Notes: generated from the sequence alone by a model not told the origin. Shown: positions 52,465 to 61,574, numbered from the stretch's first letter. The stretch is 64,000 bases of DNA from JBCCGG01 sp039029395 (GCA_039029395.1 JBCCGG010000001.1:372001-436000), one strand, 5' to 3'. A program made the numbers and translations.

Positions 52465-52886
52465 CCAAGAGAATCATTCACACCACGCCGGGCTTGGTGG
52501 AGGTGTCCTATCGGGACGACCTCGAGGCCATCTATCTGAAATGGCTCAGCGAGTACGATGAGGGCACGGCCGTGCGGGACGCGGTCCACGCGGCGCTCGA
52601 TCACGTACGCGAGAACGACGTGCGCAACTGGCTGGCCGACGTCTCGACCTCGCCGCGCGGCCTGAGCGAGGCGGATCAAGCCTGGGTCACCGGCGAGGAA
52701 TTCCGCACGGCGATTGCCGCCTCGCCCCTGCGCCGCTTCGTCCTGATCCCGCCCCTGCCGGAGACCGGCCAAGACACCTCGTGGCTGGCCGACTGGGAGG
52801 CTAACACGCTCGCCAAGTTCGGCGACCAAGTCCAGGCCAAGCTTTCCAGCGACCTGGAGGAAATTCGCGCCTTCTTCCTTGGTTAG
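52461..52886 (+). CDS. STAS/SEC14-like small protein, unknown function
   Basis: A 141-aa protein. The pattern VSYRDDLEAIYLKWLSEYDEG, DHVRENDVRNWLADVS and EEFRTAIAASPLRRFVLIPP resembles STAS/SEC14-like proteins that occur as single domains in many bacteria. The GTG start overlaps the LysR stop by 4 bp and has a strong GAGGAGG site. It is likely under the same promoter as the LysR gene. No function can be assigned. Confidence 0.7.
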   Translation: MTKRIIHTTPGLVEVSYRDDLEAIYLKWLSEYDEGTAVRDAVHAALDHVRENDVRNWLADVSTSPRGLSEADQAWVTGEEFRTAIAASPLRRFVLIPPLPETGQDTSWLADWEANTLAKFGDQVQAKLSSDLEEIRAFFLG

Positions 52887-52895
52887 AACGCCGGG

Positions 52896-54131
52896 CTAGT
52901 CGTAGCTGCGCTGGTCGTCGATGACCTTGCCGTCATTCGCCAGGCTGCCCGGCGCGACAAGCTCCACGGCGCCGGCCAGCTTGCAGGCCGACTTGAGGCT
53001 TTCGCCGATTGCCTCTAGCGAGGCATCGCCCGCGACTTCGCACCGCAGGGTCATGACGTCCATCTCGCCGTCGCGCCCGACCACCAGGCGGGCCTTCAAG
53101 ATCTCCGGATGGCGCTTGAGCGCGGCGGCGACCTGGCCCGGGTGGACGAACATGCCCTTAACCTTGGTGGTCTGGTCGGCCCGGCCCATCCAACCCTTGA
53201 TGCGCTGGTTCGTCCGCCCGCAGGGGCTGATGCCCGGCAGCACCGCGGAGAGGTCGCCGGTCGCCAGGCGGATCAAAGGATAATCGGGATTGAGCGTAGT
53301 GATCACCACCTCGCCGACCTCGCCGTCGGGCAGGGGATCGCCGGTGCCGGGCCTGACGATCTCCAAGATCAAATCCTCGTCGAGCACCATGCCGGGGCAG
53401 GGCGCCCCCGCCGGGTCCAAGCTCTCGTAGGCGACCAGGCCGAGATCGGCGGTCACGTAGCACTGCAGGGTCGTTACGCCGCGCTGGGCGTATTCTTCGC
53501 GCAGAGACGGGAACAGCGCGCCGCCGGAGACCAGGGCACGGGTAATGCTGGAACAATCGAGGCCAAGCTCGGCCGCCTTGTCGAGCAGCATCTTCAGGAA
53601 GTCAGGCGTGCCGCTGTAGCCGACCGGCCGCAAATGGGCGATCGCTTGGGCCTGTTGCTCGGAGTTGCCGACCCCGCCGGGCACGACCGCGCAACCGAGT
53701 GCCCGCAGGCCGCCGTCGAGGATCCAGCCGCCCGGGGTCAGGTGGTAGGAAAAGCAGTTGTGCACCAGATCGCCGGCCCGAAAGCCGGCGGCATGGAGGG
53801 CCCGTTCGACCCGCCAAAAGCCGGGGCGCGGCGATTCCGGTTCATAGATCGGCCCGGGCGATGCGAAGTAGCGGGCGACCGCCCCGGCCGCGAAGCCGCC
53901 TAGGGGCGGCTCGGCACTTTGCAGTTCCATCAGTTCGGGCTTGGTGGTGACCGGCAGAGCAGCCAAAGCTTGGCGGCCGGTTACGCTGGCCGGATCGACC
54001 TCGGCCAGCAGGCGGCCATAGGCCGGTGCCTCGGACTTGGCGTGGGCGACTTGCTTGGCAAGCGCCGACATTAGCTCGGCTTCCCGTTCGCCGGGATCGC
54101 GGGTCTCTCGCGCGTCGAAGTGATCGCTCAC
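52896..54131 (-). CDS. PaaK-like adenylate-forming family protein with altered P-loop
   Basis: A 411-aa relative of phenylacetate-CoA ligase: MDRADQTTKVKG-like WMGRADQTTKVKGMFVHPGQV and LIRLATGDLSAVL match the PaaK C-terminal part. The ATP-binding SSGTTG motif at ~88-98 reads FASPGPIYEPE, so phosphate binding is altered. It is the last gene of the liv-type operon and overlaps livF by 4 bp. Enzymatic activation of the transported acid is the natural idea, but the changed motif leaves it open. Confidence 0.8.
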   Translation of the reverse strand: MSDHFDARETRDPGEREAELMSALAKQVAHAKSEAPAYGRLLAEVDPASVTGRQALAALPVTTKPELMELQSAEPPLGGFAAGAVARYFASPGPIYEPESPRPGFWRVERALHAAGFRAGDLVHNCFSYHLTPGGWILDGGLRALGCAVVPGGVGNSEQQAQAIAHLRPVGYSGTPDFLKMLLDKAAELGLDCSSITRALVSGGALFPSLREEYAQRGVTTLQCYVTADLGLVAYESLDPAGAPCPGMVLDEDLILEIVRPGTGDPLPDGEVGEVVITTLNPDYPLIRLATGDLSAVLPGISPCGRTNQRIKGWMGRADQTTKVKGMFVHPGQVAAALKRHPEILKARLVVGRDGEMDVMTLRCEVAGDASLEAIGESLKSACKLAGAVELVAPGSLANDGKVIDDQRSYD

Positions 54132-54982
54132 GCCAGCCAGCGCTTGCGGCGCTTGTAGTGCTTGACGTCTCGGTAGCTTTTGCGGCCGCCGGCCGAGAGC
54201 CCCAGATAGAACTCCTTGACGTCCTCGTTGCTGGCCAGGGTGTCGGCGTCGCCGTCGAGCACGACCCGGCCGTTCTCAAGGATGTAGCCGTAGGTGGCGT
54301 ACTTCAGCGCCATGTTGGTGTTCTGCTCGGCAAGTAGGATCGAGACGCCCTCGTTCTCGTTGAGCGCCCGGACGATCTCGAAGATCTCCTCGACCAGCTG
54401 GGGGGCGAGGCCCATGGAGGGTTCGTCCAGGAGGATCATCGAGGGCCGGCTCATCAGCGCCCGGCCGATCGCGCACATCTGCTGCTCGCCACCCGAGGTG
54501 TATCCGGCCTGGGCCTTGGCGCGCTCTTTCAGGCGTGGGAAATAGCTATAGACCTTCTCCAGGTCCTCGCGGATCTGGCTCTTGCGGCCGCCTTGGGTGT
54601 AGGCGCCGGTCAGCAGGTTTTCCTCGACCGTCAGATGCTCGAAGCAGTGGCGGCCTTCCATCACCTGAATCACACCCCGTTTGACCAGGTCGTTGGGGGT
54701 CAGGCTATCGACCCGGTCGCCCTCGAACTCGATCGAGCCTTTGGTGACCTCGCCGCGCTCTGCGTGCAGCAGATTTGAAACCGCCTTCAGGGTCGTCGTC
54801 TTGCCGGCCCCGTTGGCGCCCAGCAGGGCGACGATGCCGCCCTCGGGCACCTCGAGCGAGACCCCCTTTAAGACCAAGATGACGTGGTCGTAGATGACCT
54901 CGATGTTGTTGACCTTGAGGACGACCCGCGGCGCGTTGGCGCGCGCGGGCCGTTCCCCAAGGGTGGTCACGGTATCGTTCAC
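54128..54982 (-). CDS. livF: HAAT-type ABC transporter ATP-binding protein LivF
   Basis: A 284-aa ATPase. Walker A is GANGAGKTT, signature TSGGEQQM (Ser/Thr variant of LSGGQ), Walker B MILLDEPSMGLAP. The N-terminal ~20 residues and C-terminal ~40 are extensions over typical 235-240-aa LivF, ending in a basic tail (KRRKRWLA). It pairs with LivG on the importer. It overlaps the PaaK-like gene by 4 bp and lies 19 bp after the binding protein. Confidence 0.9.
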   Translation of the reverse strand: MNDTVTTLGERPARANAPRVVLKVNNIEVIYDHVILVLKGVSLEVPEGGIVALLGANGAGKTTTLKAVSNLLHAERGEVTKGSIEFEGDRVDSLTPNDLVKRGVIQVMEGRHCFEHLTVEENLLTGAYTQGGRKSQIREDLEKVYSYFPRLKERAKAQAGYTSGGEQQMCAIGRALMSRPSMILLDEPSMGLAPQLVEEIFEIVRALNENEGVSILLAEQNTNMALKYATYGYILENGRVVLDGDADTLASNEDVKEFYLGLSAGGRKSYRDVKHYKRRKRWLA

Positions 54983-55001
54983 GATTGCTTCGGAGCCCTA
55001 A

Positions 55002-56336
55002 TCAGCTCTCTTTGCTGCAATCGCGCGGCGTGATGCTGTTCTCCGCGGCGTAGTCGGCCGCGGCCTTCTCGATCAAGGGACGAACCACGTCGCGCATCGG
55101 CGGGACCCAGTCGCTGACGAAGTTCCACTTTTCGCCGTCCCACTGCTGGATCATCACCGGGCCGCCGGTCTCGTGGTCCTCGCAAGAGACCTTGACCGGA
55201 TTGGTGAAGCCCTCCATGCCGAGCTCCTTGAGGCGCTCTTCCGTCAGGTCCAAGTTCTCCAGGCCCCAGCGTACCTCCTCGCCGGTCAGCGGGCGGTTGC
55301 CGAATTTGGCTTGGGCCGTGCGGATCGCTTCGACGCCGAACATGGCGTTCACGATGCCGCGGTTGTAAAGCACCTCGCCGACATTGTTATCCTTGGCCTC
55401 GGCTGCGTCGCCGCCGTAGATGACCTTGATGATATCGTCGTGAATCTTGAAGTCGGTGCCGGCGCCGTGGAAGGTGCCCGACTTGTAGCCGATCGCGCCG
55501 TCGCCGGCGGGGATCACGTCGGCTTCCGTACCCGACCACCAGACGCCGATGAAGTGGTCCATCGGGAAGTTGATGGCCGCCGCTTCCTTGACCGCGACCT
55601 GATTCATCACGCCCCAGCCCCACATCAGGATCCAATCGGGCTTATAGCGCCGGATCTGCAGCCAGGTGGCTTTCTGCTCCTGACCGGGATGGTCGACCGA
55701 CAGCAGCTTGAGTTCGAAGTCGTACTTTTCGGACAGCACCTCGAGAGTCGGGATCGGCTCCTTACCGTAGGCGCTGTTGTGATAGACCAGGGCGATCTTC
55801 TGGCCCTTAAGCTTATCAAAGCCGCCGGTCTGGTCCGCGATGTACTGGATGAAGGCCGAGGCCTGGCTCCAGTAGGTCGTCGGGAAATTGAAGATCCACT
55901 TGAACACCGAGCCGTCGGCCGCCGCGGTGCGGCCATAGCCCATGGAGAGGATCGGAATCTTGTCGACCTCGGCCTTGGGGATCAGCTGGTAGGTGATGCC
56001 CGTGCTATAGGGGTTGAACAGGGCGGCGCCGGTCGGGCCATTGTTCTTTAGCTTCTCGTAGCACTCGACGCCGATCTTGGTGTTGTACTCGGTCTCGCAC
56101 TCCTCGAAGCTGATCTTGACGCCGTTGATGCCGCCGTCGCGCTCGTTGATCAGATTGTAGTAATCGCGGAAGCCGTTGGCGACCGGAATGCCGCTCGGCG
56201 CGTAGGGGCCGGTGCGGTAGACCAGCATCGGTATGAACTGCTCGTCTTGCGCGAAGCTCGGCTCCGCGACCAGCGTGCCGCTCGCGGCCACCGCGGCCCC
56301 GAGCAAGGACAGTGTCATGTTCCTTAGGTTCATCAT
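55002..56336 (-). CDS. HAAT-type ABC transporter substrate-binding protein
   Basis: A 444-aa periplasmic binding protein with a Sec signal peptide (MMNLRNMTLSLLGAAVAASG, cleavage near SFAQ). PMLVYRTGPYAPSGIPVANGF and GGINGVKISFEECETEYNTKIGVEC are typical of the Peripla_BP_6 group found with acyl-CoA synthetases rather than classic LivJ. The ligand is probably a carboxylic acid and not leucine, judged from the two ligase genes in the operon (inference). Confidence 0.87.
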   Translation of the reverse strand: MMNLRNMTLSLLGAAVAASGTLVAEPSFAQDEQFIPMLVYRTGPYAPSGIPVANGFRDYYNLINERDGGINGVKISFEECETEYNTKIGVECYEKLKNNGPTGAALFNPYSTGITYQLIPKAEVDKIPILSMGYGRTAAADGSVFKWIFNFPTTYWSQASAFIQYIADQTGGFDKLKGQKIALVYHNSAYGKEPIPTLEVLSEKYDFELKLLSVDHPGQEQKATWLQIRRYKPDWILMWGWGVMNQVAVKEAAAINFPMDHFIGVWWSGTEADVIPAGDGAIGYKSGTFHGAGTDFKIHDDIIKVIYGGDAAEAKDNNVGEVLYNRGIVNAMFGVEAIRTAQAKFGNRPLTGEEVRWGLENLDLTEERLKELGMEGFTNPVKVSCEDHETGGPVMIQQWDGEKWNFVSDWVPPMRDVVRPLIEKAAADYAAENSITPRDCSKES

Positions 56337-56392
56337 GCTTCTCCCTGTTCTCCCCTTCTGTGGGCGCCTCGGTCGATGCGCCGCTCACTTAT

Positions 56393-56418
56393 GGCCCCGT
56401 GGTATGGCCCCCGGGGCC
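56393..56418 (-). other. Intercistronic stem-loop upstream of the binding-protein gene
   Basis: GGCCCCG (56393-56399) pairs with CGGGGCC (56412-56418), loop 12 nt, in the 144-bp gap between livM and the binding-protein gene. There is no T-run. Such a hairpin can stabilise the transcript end and adjust the large excess of binding protein over permease; this is inference. Confidence 0.4.
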
Positions 56419-56480
56419 TTCATTGCGCGCCAAGCTAGCATGCCGGTGCGCCTTGTCCAATCGTCCTCGGCCCGGCGCCC

Positions 56481-57557
56481 CTAGTAGGGGAACGGCCAGA
56501 GCCGAAGCTTCTCCTTGAGTATCTGCCACAATCGGGCCAGGCCGTTGGGCTCGACGATCAAGAAGAAGATGATCATGGTGCCGAACAACATGATCTCGAT
56601 GTGCTTCTGCAGGTCGATCGGCATCTCGATTCCGACCAGCTGAGGTGCGTTGGTGAGAACGATCGGCACCAGAGTGATGAAGGCGGCGCCCAGGAAGGAG
56701 CCCAAGATCGAGCCGAGCCCGCCGATAATCACCATGAACAGCACGTCGAAAGAAATGAAGATGTCGAAGGCCTCGGTCTCCGCGCTGCCAAGCCACAAGA
56801 AGACGCTCATGGCGCCGGCCACCCCGCAGTAGAACGACGAAATAGTGAAGGCCAGGAGCTTGGTCTGTAGCGGCCGGATGCCGATGATCTCGGCGGCAAT
56901 ATCCATGTCGCGAATTGCCATCCAGGATCGCCCAATGCGCCCGCGCACTAGATTCTTGGCGGCCAGCGCAAAGATCGTAACGATGATTAGGGCGACCATG
57001 TAACGCGTTTCCGCGGTCGCCGCCGGTCCAGTCACAGTGATTCCGAGGAACTCCCGCGGCGGTGCGGTGATGGTACCCGAGGGGTTGTCGTTGTAAAACC
57101 AGCCGACCTTGTTGAACATCCAGATCAGGAAGAACTGCGCCGCGAGCGTGGCGACCGCCAGGTAGAAGCCTTTGATGCGCAAGCTCGGCAAGCCGAACAG
57201 TAGGCCTACTCCGGCGGCGATCAGGCCGGCGATGATGAACACCACGAAGATGTTGATGTCGGGAATGTTGGTGGTGATCTTGTAGGTCATGTAGGCGCCG
57301 ACCGCCATGAAGCCGCCGGTGCCGAGCGAGACCTGGCCGGCGTAGCCGGTCAAGATGTTGAGCCCGATGGTCGCCAGAGCGAACACCAGGAAGGGGATCA
57401 TCACCGCCTGCAGCAGGTACTCGTTGGCCAGCAGCGGGATCGCGACGTAGGCGATGACAAGCACCAGGGCGATGAACCAGCGGTCCTGAATGATCGGGAA
57501 GATCGCCTGATCGGCGCCGTAGCTGGTCTTGAACTGTCCCGACTCCCGGTAAATCAT
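56481..57557 (-). CDS. livM: HAAT-type ABC transporter permease LivM
   Basis: A 358-aa permease with eight to nine helices. LTGYAGQVSLGTGGFMAVGAYMTY and GLLFGLPSLRIKGFYLAVATLAAQF are hallmark LivM segments; VIGGLGSILGSFLGAAFI lies near the C-terminus. It forms the membrane channel with LivH. It lies 4 bp after livH; the C-terminal tail (REKLRLWPFPY) is basic. Confidence 0.92.
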   Translation of the reverse strand: MIYRESGQFKTSYGADQAIFPIIQDRWFIALVLVIAYVAIPLLANEYLLQAVMIPFLVFALATIGLNILTGYAGQVSLGTGGFMAVGAYMTYKITTNIPDINIFVVFIIAGLIAAGVGLLFGLPSLRIKGFYLAVATLAAQFFLIWMFNKVGWFYNDNPSGTITAPPREFLGITVTGPAATAETRYMVALIIVTIFALAAKNLVRGRIGRSWMAIRDMDIAAEIIGIRPLQTKLLAFTISSFYCGVAGAMSVFLWLGSAETEAFDIFISFDVLFMVIIGGLGSILGSFLGAAFITLVPIVLTNAPQLVGIEMPIDLQKHIEIMLFGTMIIFFLIVEPNGLARLWQILKEKLRLWPFPY

Positions 57558-57561
57558 CGTC

Positions 57562-58497
57562 CTACACCCGTTCTATGATTTTTTCGCCGAACAGCCCCTG
57601 GGGCCGGAACACCAGGAACACCAGAGCCAGCACGTAGGCGAACCAGTTCTCGATCGCGCCGCCGATCAGGGGTCCCCAGTAGATCTCGGCAATTTTCTCG
57701 CCGACACCGATGATCAGTCCGCCGACGATGGCGCCCGGCACCGAGGTGAAGCCGCCTAGGATCAGCACCGGCAAGGCCTTCAGCGCGATCAGCGAGAGGC
57801 TGAACTGCACGCCGCTCTTGGCGCCCCACATGATGCCGGCGACCAGGCCGACGAATCCGGCGACCGACCAGACGATGACCCAGATGGTCTTGAGCGGAAT
57901 GCCGACCGAGAGCGCCGCCTGGTGATCGTCCGCGACCGCGCGCAGCGCCCGGCCGATGCGTGTGTAGTGGAAGAACACGGCGAGCACGGCGACCAGCACG
58001 GCGCCCGAGGCGGCGGCGAAGAGCTCGAATTCGTTTAAGAGGATGCCGCCAACCTCGAAGGAGGCGTTGGGGATACCGATATCGAGCCGCTTGACGTTGG
58101 AGCCCCAGATGGTCTCGCCCAGGCCCTCGAGAAGGAAGGCGAGACCGATCGTCGCCATAAACAGGATAATGCCTTCCTGGTTGACCAGCTTGCGCAGCAT
58201 GAAGCGCTCGATCGCGAAGGCCAGGATGATCATCACGATGACCGTGCCGATCAGCGCCAGCCAGACCGGCGCGCCGCGCTCCATCAGCCCGACCAGGGTG
58301 AGCGCCGCGAACAGCACCATCACGCCCTGGGCGAAGTTGAACACGCCCGAGGCCTTGAAGATCAAGACGAAGCCGAGCGCGACGAGCGAGTACATGACGC
58401 CGGTTAGAAGCCCGCCGATCACCACCTCGGCGAAGAACACCGGTGATCCGGCGATATCCAAAAAAGGCGCGACGAAGACGGCGTAGAGAATTTCCAT
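57562..58497 (-). CDS. livH: HAAT-type ABC transporter permease LivH
   Basis: A 311-aa permease with eight to nine helices. LLTGVMYSLVALGFVLIFKASGVFNFAQG is the LivH signature, IGRALRAVADDHQAALSVGI the conserved EAA-like loop. GGFTSVPGAIVGGLIIGVGE lies near the end. It lies 31 bp after livG. Confidence 0.92.
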   Translation of the reverse strand: MEILYAVFVAPFLDIAGSPVFFAEVVIGGLLTGVMYSLVALGFVLIFKASGVFNFAQGVMVLFAALTLVGLMERGAPVWLALIGTVIVMIILAFAIERFMLRKLVNQEGIILFMATIGLAFLLEGLGETIWGSNVKRLDIGIPNASFEVGGILLNEFELFAAASGAVLVAVLAVFFHYTRIGRALRAVADDHQAALSVGIPLKTIWVIVWSVAGFVGLVAGIMWGAKSGVQFSLSLIALKALPVLILGGFTSVPGAIVGGLIIGVGEKIAEIYWGPLIGGAIENWFAYVLALVFLVFRPQGLFGEKIIERV

Positions 58498-58528
58498 CGC
58501 GGTTCAGCCCCTCTCTCGCGCGGTCGGC

Positions 58529-59326
58529 TCAGGCATCGTGCGCCACTCCCAGATAGGCGTCGATCACGCCCTGGTCGCCGCGCACCACGTCCGGCGTGCC
58601 GTCGGCGATCTTCTGGCCATAGTCGAGCACGACAACCCGGTCTGAGATGTCCATGACCACGCCCATGTCGTGCTCGATCAGCGCGATCGTCGTGCCGAAC
58701 TCGTCATTGACGTCCAGGACAAAGCGGCACATGTCCTCCTTCTCCTCGACGTTCATGCCGGCCATCGGCTCGTCGAGCAGCAGCAGGCTCGGCTCGGCGG
58801 CCAAGGCGCGGCCCAGTTCGACCCGCTTCTGCAGGCCGTAGGGCAGGCGGCCGACCGGGGTCTTGCGGATATCCTGGATCTCCAAAAAGTCGATGATTTG
58901 CTCGACCCTGGCCCGGTGCTCGAGCTCCTCGCGCTTGGCCGGTCCCAAGTAGAGCGCCTGCCATAGGAGGCCGCGTTTCATCTTGAGAAGACGCCCGGTC
59001 ATGATGTTGTCGAGCGTGCTCATGCCCTTGAACAGCGCGATGTTCTGGAAAGTGCGGGCGATGCCTTGGGATGCCGCCACGTGGGGCCGCATTTGGCTGC
59101 GGGTCCGGCCCCGGTAGGTGATGCGGCCTTCCTGGGGATGATAGAAGCCGTTGATCACGTTCAGCATGGAGGACTTGCCGGCGCCGTTGGGGCCGATGAT
59201 CGCGCGGATCTCGTGCTCCTTGATGTCGAAGCTGACGTTAGAGATCGCCTTGACGCCGCCGAACGACAGGCTGATGCCCTCGACCTCGAGCAGGGTCTCG
59301 CCGAAAGGCCGCCGATTGCCCGACAT
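58529..59326 (-). CDS. livG: HAAT-type ABC transporter ATP-binding protein LivG
   Basis: A 265-aa ATPase. Walker A is GPNGAGKSS, signature LPYGLQKRVELGRAL (LSGGQ replaced by LPYGLQ, normal for LivG), Walker B LLLLDEPMAGMN, and H-loop IEHDMGVVM. FQNIALFKGMSTLDNIMTG holds the Q-loop. It lies 6 bp after the acyl-CoA synthetase gene. Confidence 0.92.
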   Translation of the reverse strand: MSGNRRPFGETLLEVEGISLSFGGVKAISNVSFDIKEHEIRAIIGPNGAGKSSMLNVINGFYHPQEGRITYRGRTRSQMRPHVAASQGIARTFQNIALFKGMSTLDNIMTGRLLKMKRGLLWQALYLGPAKREELEHRARVEQIIDFLEIQDIRKTPVGRLPYGLQKRVELGRALAAEPSLLLLDEPMAGMNVEEKEDMCRFVLDVNDEFGTTIALIEHDMGVVMDISDRVVVLDYGQKIADGTPDVVRGDQGVIDAYLGVAHDA

Positions 59327-59332
59327 CGCGGT

Positions 59333-61288
59333 TCAGCTGGCCTTCTTGAGCGGCTCGGCCGCCACCGTCGCGGTCTCCGCGATTTTCAGGTCGGCCGAGA
59401 GCGTGCCCGTGCGGCCATCCTCGAAGGTCACCTGGGTCTCGATGAAGGCGTGATCCGCGCTGGAGTAGAGGCCCTCGATCAGAGGGTCGTACTTCTCTGC
59501 GACGATGCGCCGGCGCACCTTGCGGGTGCGGGTCAGCTCGCCGTCGTCGGCATCAAGCTCCTTGTGCAGGATCAAGAAGCGCTTGATCTGGGAGGACGCC
59601 AAGTTGGGGTCGGCGGCCAGGTCCCGGTTGACCTGCTCGATGTGGCTTTTGATGATCTCGTAGACTTGCGGATTGGCGGCTAGCTCCTGGTAGCTGCCGT
59701 AGGGCACGCCGTTGCGCTCGGCCCAATTTCCGACTGCCTCCAGATCGATGTTGATAAAAGCCGCCGCGTAGGCCCGGCCGTCGCCGAAGGCAACGGCCTC
59801 GCGGATCTCCGGGAAGAACTTCAGTTTGTTCTCGATGAACTTGGGCGCGAACATCGCGCCGTCTTGCAGCCGGCCCACATCCTTGGCCCGGTCGATGATG
59901 ATTAAGTGGCCCTTGTCGTTGAAGAAGCCGGCGTCGCCGGTGTGCACCCAGCCCTCCGCAGTCTTGGTGGATTCCGTTGCCTCCCGGTTCTTGTAGTACT
60001 CCTGGAAGGTGCCGGGTCCGCGGAACAGCACCTCGCCGCCGTCGGAGACTTGGATCTCGACCTCGGGCGCCGGCACGCCGACCGTGTCCGGCAGGATCTC
60101 GCCGTCCGGCTGCACGGCGATGAAGACGCTGGCCTCGGTCGAGCCGTAAAGCTGCTTCAAGTTGATGCCGAGCGCGCGGTAGAAATCGAAAATGTCCGGT
60201 CCGATCGCCTCGCCGGCGGTGTAGGCCAGACGCACCCGGCTGAAGCCCAGCGTGTTCATGAGCGGTCCATAAACCAATAGCCCGCCCAAGCGATAGAGCA
60301 GCCTGTCCATGGTCGAGACCGGCTTGCCGTCGAGGATCGCCACACCGCTCTTGCGGGCGCGCTCCATGAAGTGGTGGAACAGCCAGCGCTTGAAGCGGCT
60401 GGCGTCCTCCATTCGGATCATCACCGTGGTCAGTATGGTCTCGAAGATTCTGGGCGGCGCGAAGAAATAGGTCGGGCCCAGCTCGCGCAGGTCGTGCATC
60501 ACCGTCGCGCCCGATTCCGGGCAGCTCACGCAAAAACCCGCGCAATAACTCTGGGCGAAGGAAAAGATATGATCGCCGACCCAAGCCATGGGCAGGTAGG
60601 CCAGCATCTCTTCCTTTTCGGTCAATCTCTCGAGCGTGATGTTGTTGGCCGCCGTCTTGATCACGTTCTCGAAGGACAGCACCACGCCCTTGGGCTGGCC
60701 GGTCGTGCCCGAGGTGTAGAGGATGATCGACACGTCCTTGCCGTCGCCTTTTGAAACCTCTTCCTCGAAGATGCCCGGGTTGGCCGCCTCGTGAGCCCGG
60801 CCCTTTTCCTGCACCGTCTCGAAGCTGTGCAGGTAAGGCTGATCGTAGTGGCGCATACCCCGGGCATCGCAGTAGACCATTGTCTCCAGGCGCGGGCAGC
60901 GGTCCTTGATCTCAATCAACTTGTCGACCTGCTCCTGGTCCTCGGCGATCGCGAAGCGCGCCTCGGCGTGGTCGATCACGAAGGCCATCTCGTCGGCCAC
61001 CGAGTCCTGATAGACCGGGACCGGCACCGCGCCCAAGGATTGGGCCGCGACCATCGACCAATAGAGCCGGGGCCGGTTGTCGCCGATGATCGCCAGCTTA
61101 TCGCCGCGCTGCAGGCCAAGCGCGATCAGGCCACAGGTGAGCGCCTTGACCTCATCGAGCACCTCGGCCCAGCTCCAGGACTGCCAGATGCCGAAGTCCT
61201 TTTCCCGGATCGCCGGGCGATCGGCCAGGCGCCGGCCGTTCTCCATGAGCAGTTTAGGGAAAGTGTCCTGATCCGGCTGCGAGGTCAT
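59333..61288 (-). CDS. Long-chain acyl-CoA synthetase (AMP-dependent, FadD15-like)
   Basis: A 651-aa AMP-forming synthetase. The ATP-binding P-loop is LYTSGTTGQPKGVVLS (near residue 193), LYGSTEAS is motif II, WVHTGDAGFFNDKGHLIIIDR motif III, and GELTRTRKVRRR carries the family lysine region (TRTRKVRR). It activates a long-chain or aryl carboxylic acid to its CoA thioester. It is the first gene of the liv-type operon. GGAGG lies before ATG 61288. Uptake followed by CoA activation is the expected use. Confidence 0.9.
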   Translation of the reverse strand: MTSQPDQDTFPKLLMENGRRLADRPAIREKDFGIWQSWSWAEVLDEVKALTCGLIALGLQRGDKLAIIGDNRPRLYWSMVAAQSLGAVPVPVYQDSVADEMAFVIDHAEARFAIAEDQEQVDKLIEIKDRCPRLETMVYCDARGMRHYDQPYLHSFETVQEKGRAHEAANPGIFEEEVSKGDGKDVSIILYTSGTTGQPKGVVLSFENVIKTAANNITLERLTEKEEMLAYLPMAWVGDHIFSFAQSYCAGFCVSCPESGATVMHDLRELGPTYFFAPPRIFETILTTVMIRMEDASRFKRWLFHHFMERARKSGVAILDGKPVSTMDRLLYRLGGLLVYGPLMNTLGFSRVRLAYTAGEAIGPDIFDFYRALGINLKQLYGSTEASVFIAVQPDGEILPDTVGVPAPEVEIQVSDGGEVLFRGPGTFQEYYKNREATESTKTAEGWVHTGDAGFFNDKGHLIIIDRAKDVGRLQDGAMFAPKFIENKLKFFPEIREAVAFGDGRAYAAAFINIDLEAVGNWAERNGVPYGSYQELAANPQVYEIIKSHIEQVNRDLAADPNLASSQIKRFLILHKELDADDGELTRTRKVRRRIVAEKYDPLIEGLYSSADHAFIETQVTFEDGRTGTLSADLKIAETATVAAEPLKKAS

Positions 61289-61331
61289 GCCCCCCTCCAG
61301 CTCATGCGGCGACGCGCCTGAAGCGCGCCCT

Positions 61332-61349
61332 GCGTGATCTGAGTCACGC
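61332..61349. promoter_or_regulatory. CRP-like dyad upstream of the liv/acyl-CoA synthetase operon
   Basis: GCGTGA-TCTGAG-TCACGC is a perfect 6-bp inverted repeat with N6 centre. Its GTGA-N6-TCAC core matches the CRP/FNR half-site spacing. It lies 44-61 bp upstream of the synthetase ATG. Confidence 0.5.
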
Positions 61350-61358
61350 CGTCCTCCC

Positions 61359-61372
61359 TGAATTATTATTCA
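61359..61372. promoter_or_regulatory. TGAAT-N4-ATTCA dyad upstream of the liv/acyl-CoA synthetase operon
   Basis: TGAAT-TATT-ATTCA lies 71-84 bp upstream of the synthetase ATG, next to the CRP-like dyad. The TGAAT half-sites resemble those bound by TetR-type fatty-acid regulators such as Bacillus FadR. That similarity is only partial. Confidence 0.4.
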
Positions 61373-61497
61373 TGGTCTTTGTTTCTTGGCGGAGATATTA
61401 GTGCGCTTCAAGTCCTGTGACAATTGCAAGCGCCGGAAGCAAGCCAAGGACGATCACAAATTCACGAGCCTGTGCCCGCAAGGCCGTCCGGGCGACC

Positions 61498-61526
61498 TGG
61501 ACCCATCGGTTGCTTGGTCCTATATT
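61498..61526 (+). promoter_or_regulatory. acnA: Possible acnA promoter
   Basis: TGGACC (61498-61503) and TATATT (61521-61526) are separated by 17 bp; the -35 matches the consensus at four positions and the -10 at five. The start of acnA is 49 bp further on. Confidence 0.35.
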
Positions 61527-61574
61527 CGCGCCCGAATTGCCGCATGCCATAGCGCCAGCAGAGGGGAGCCGCTC

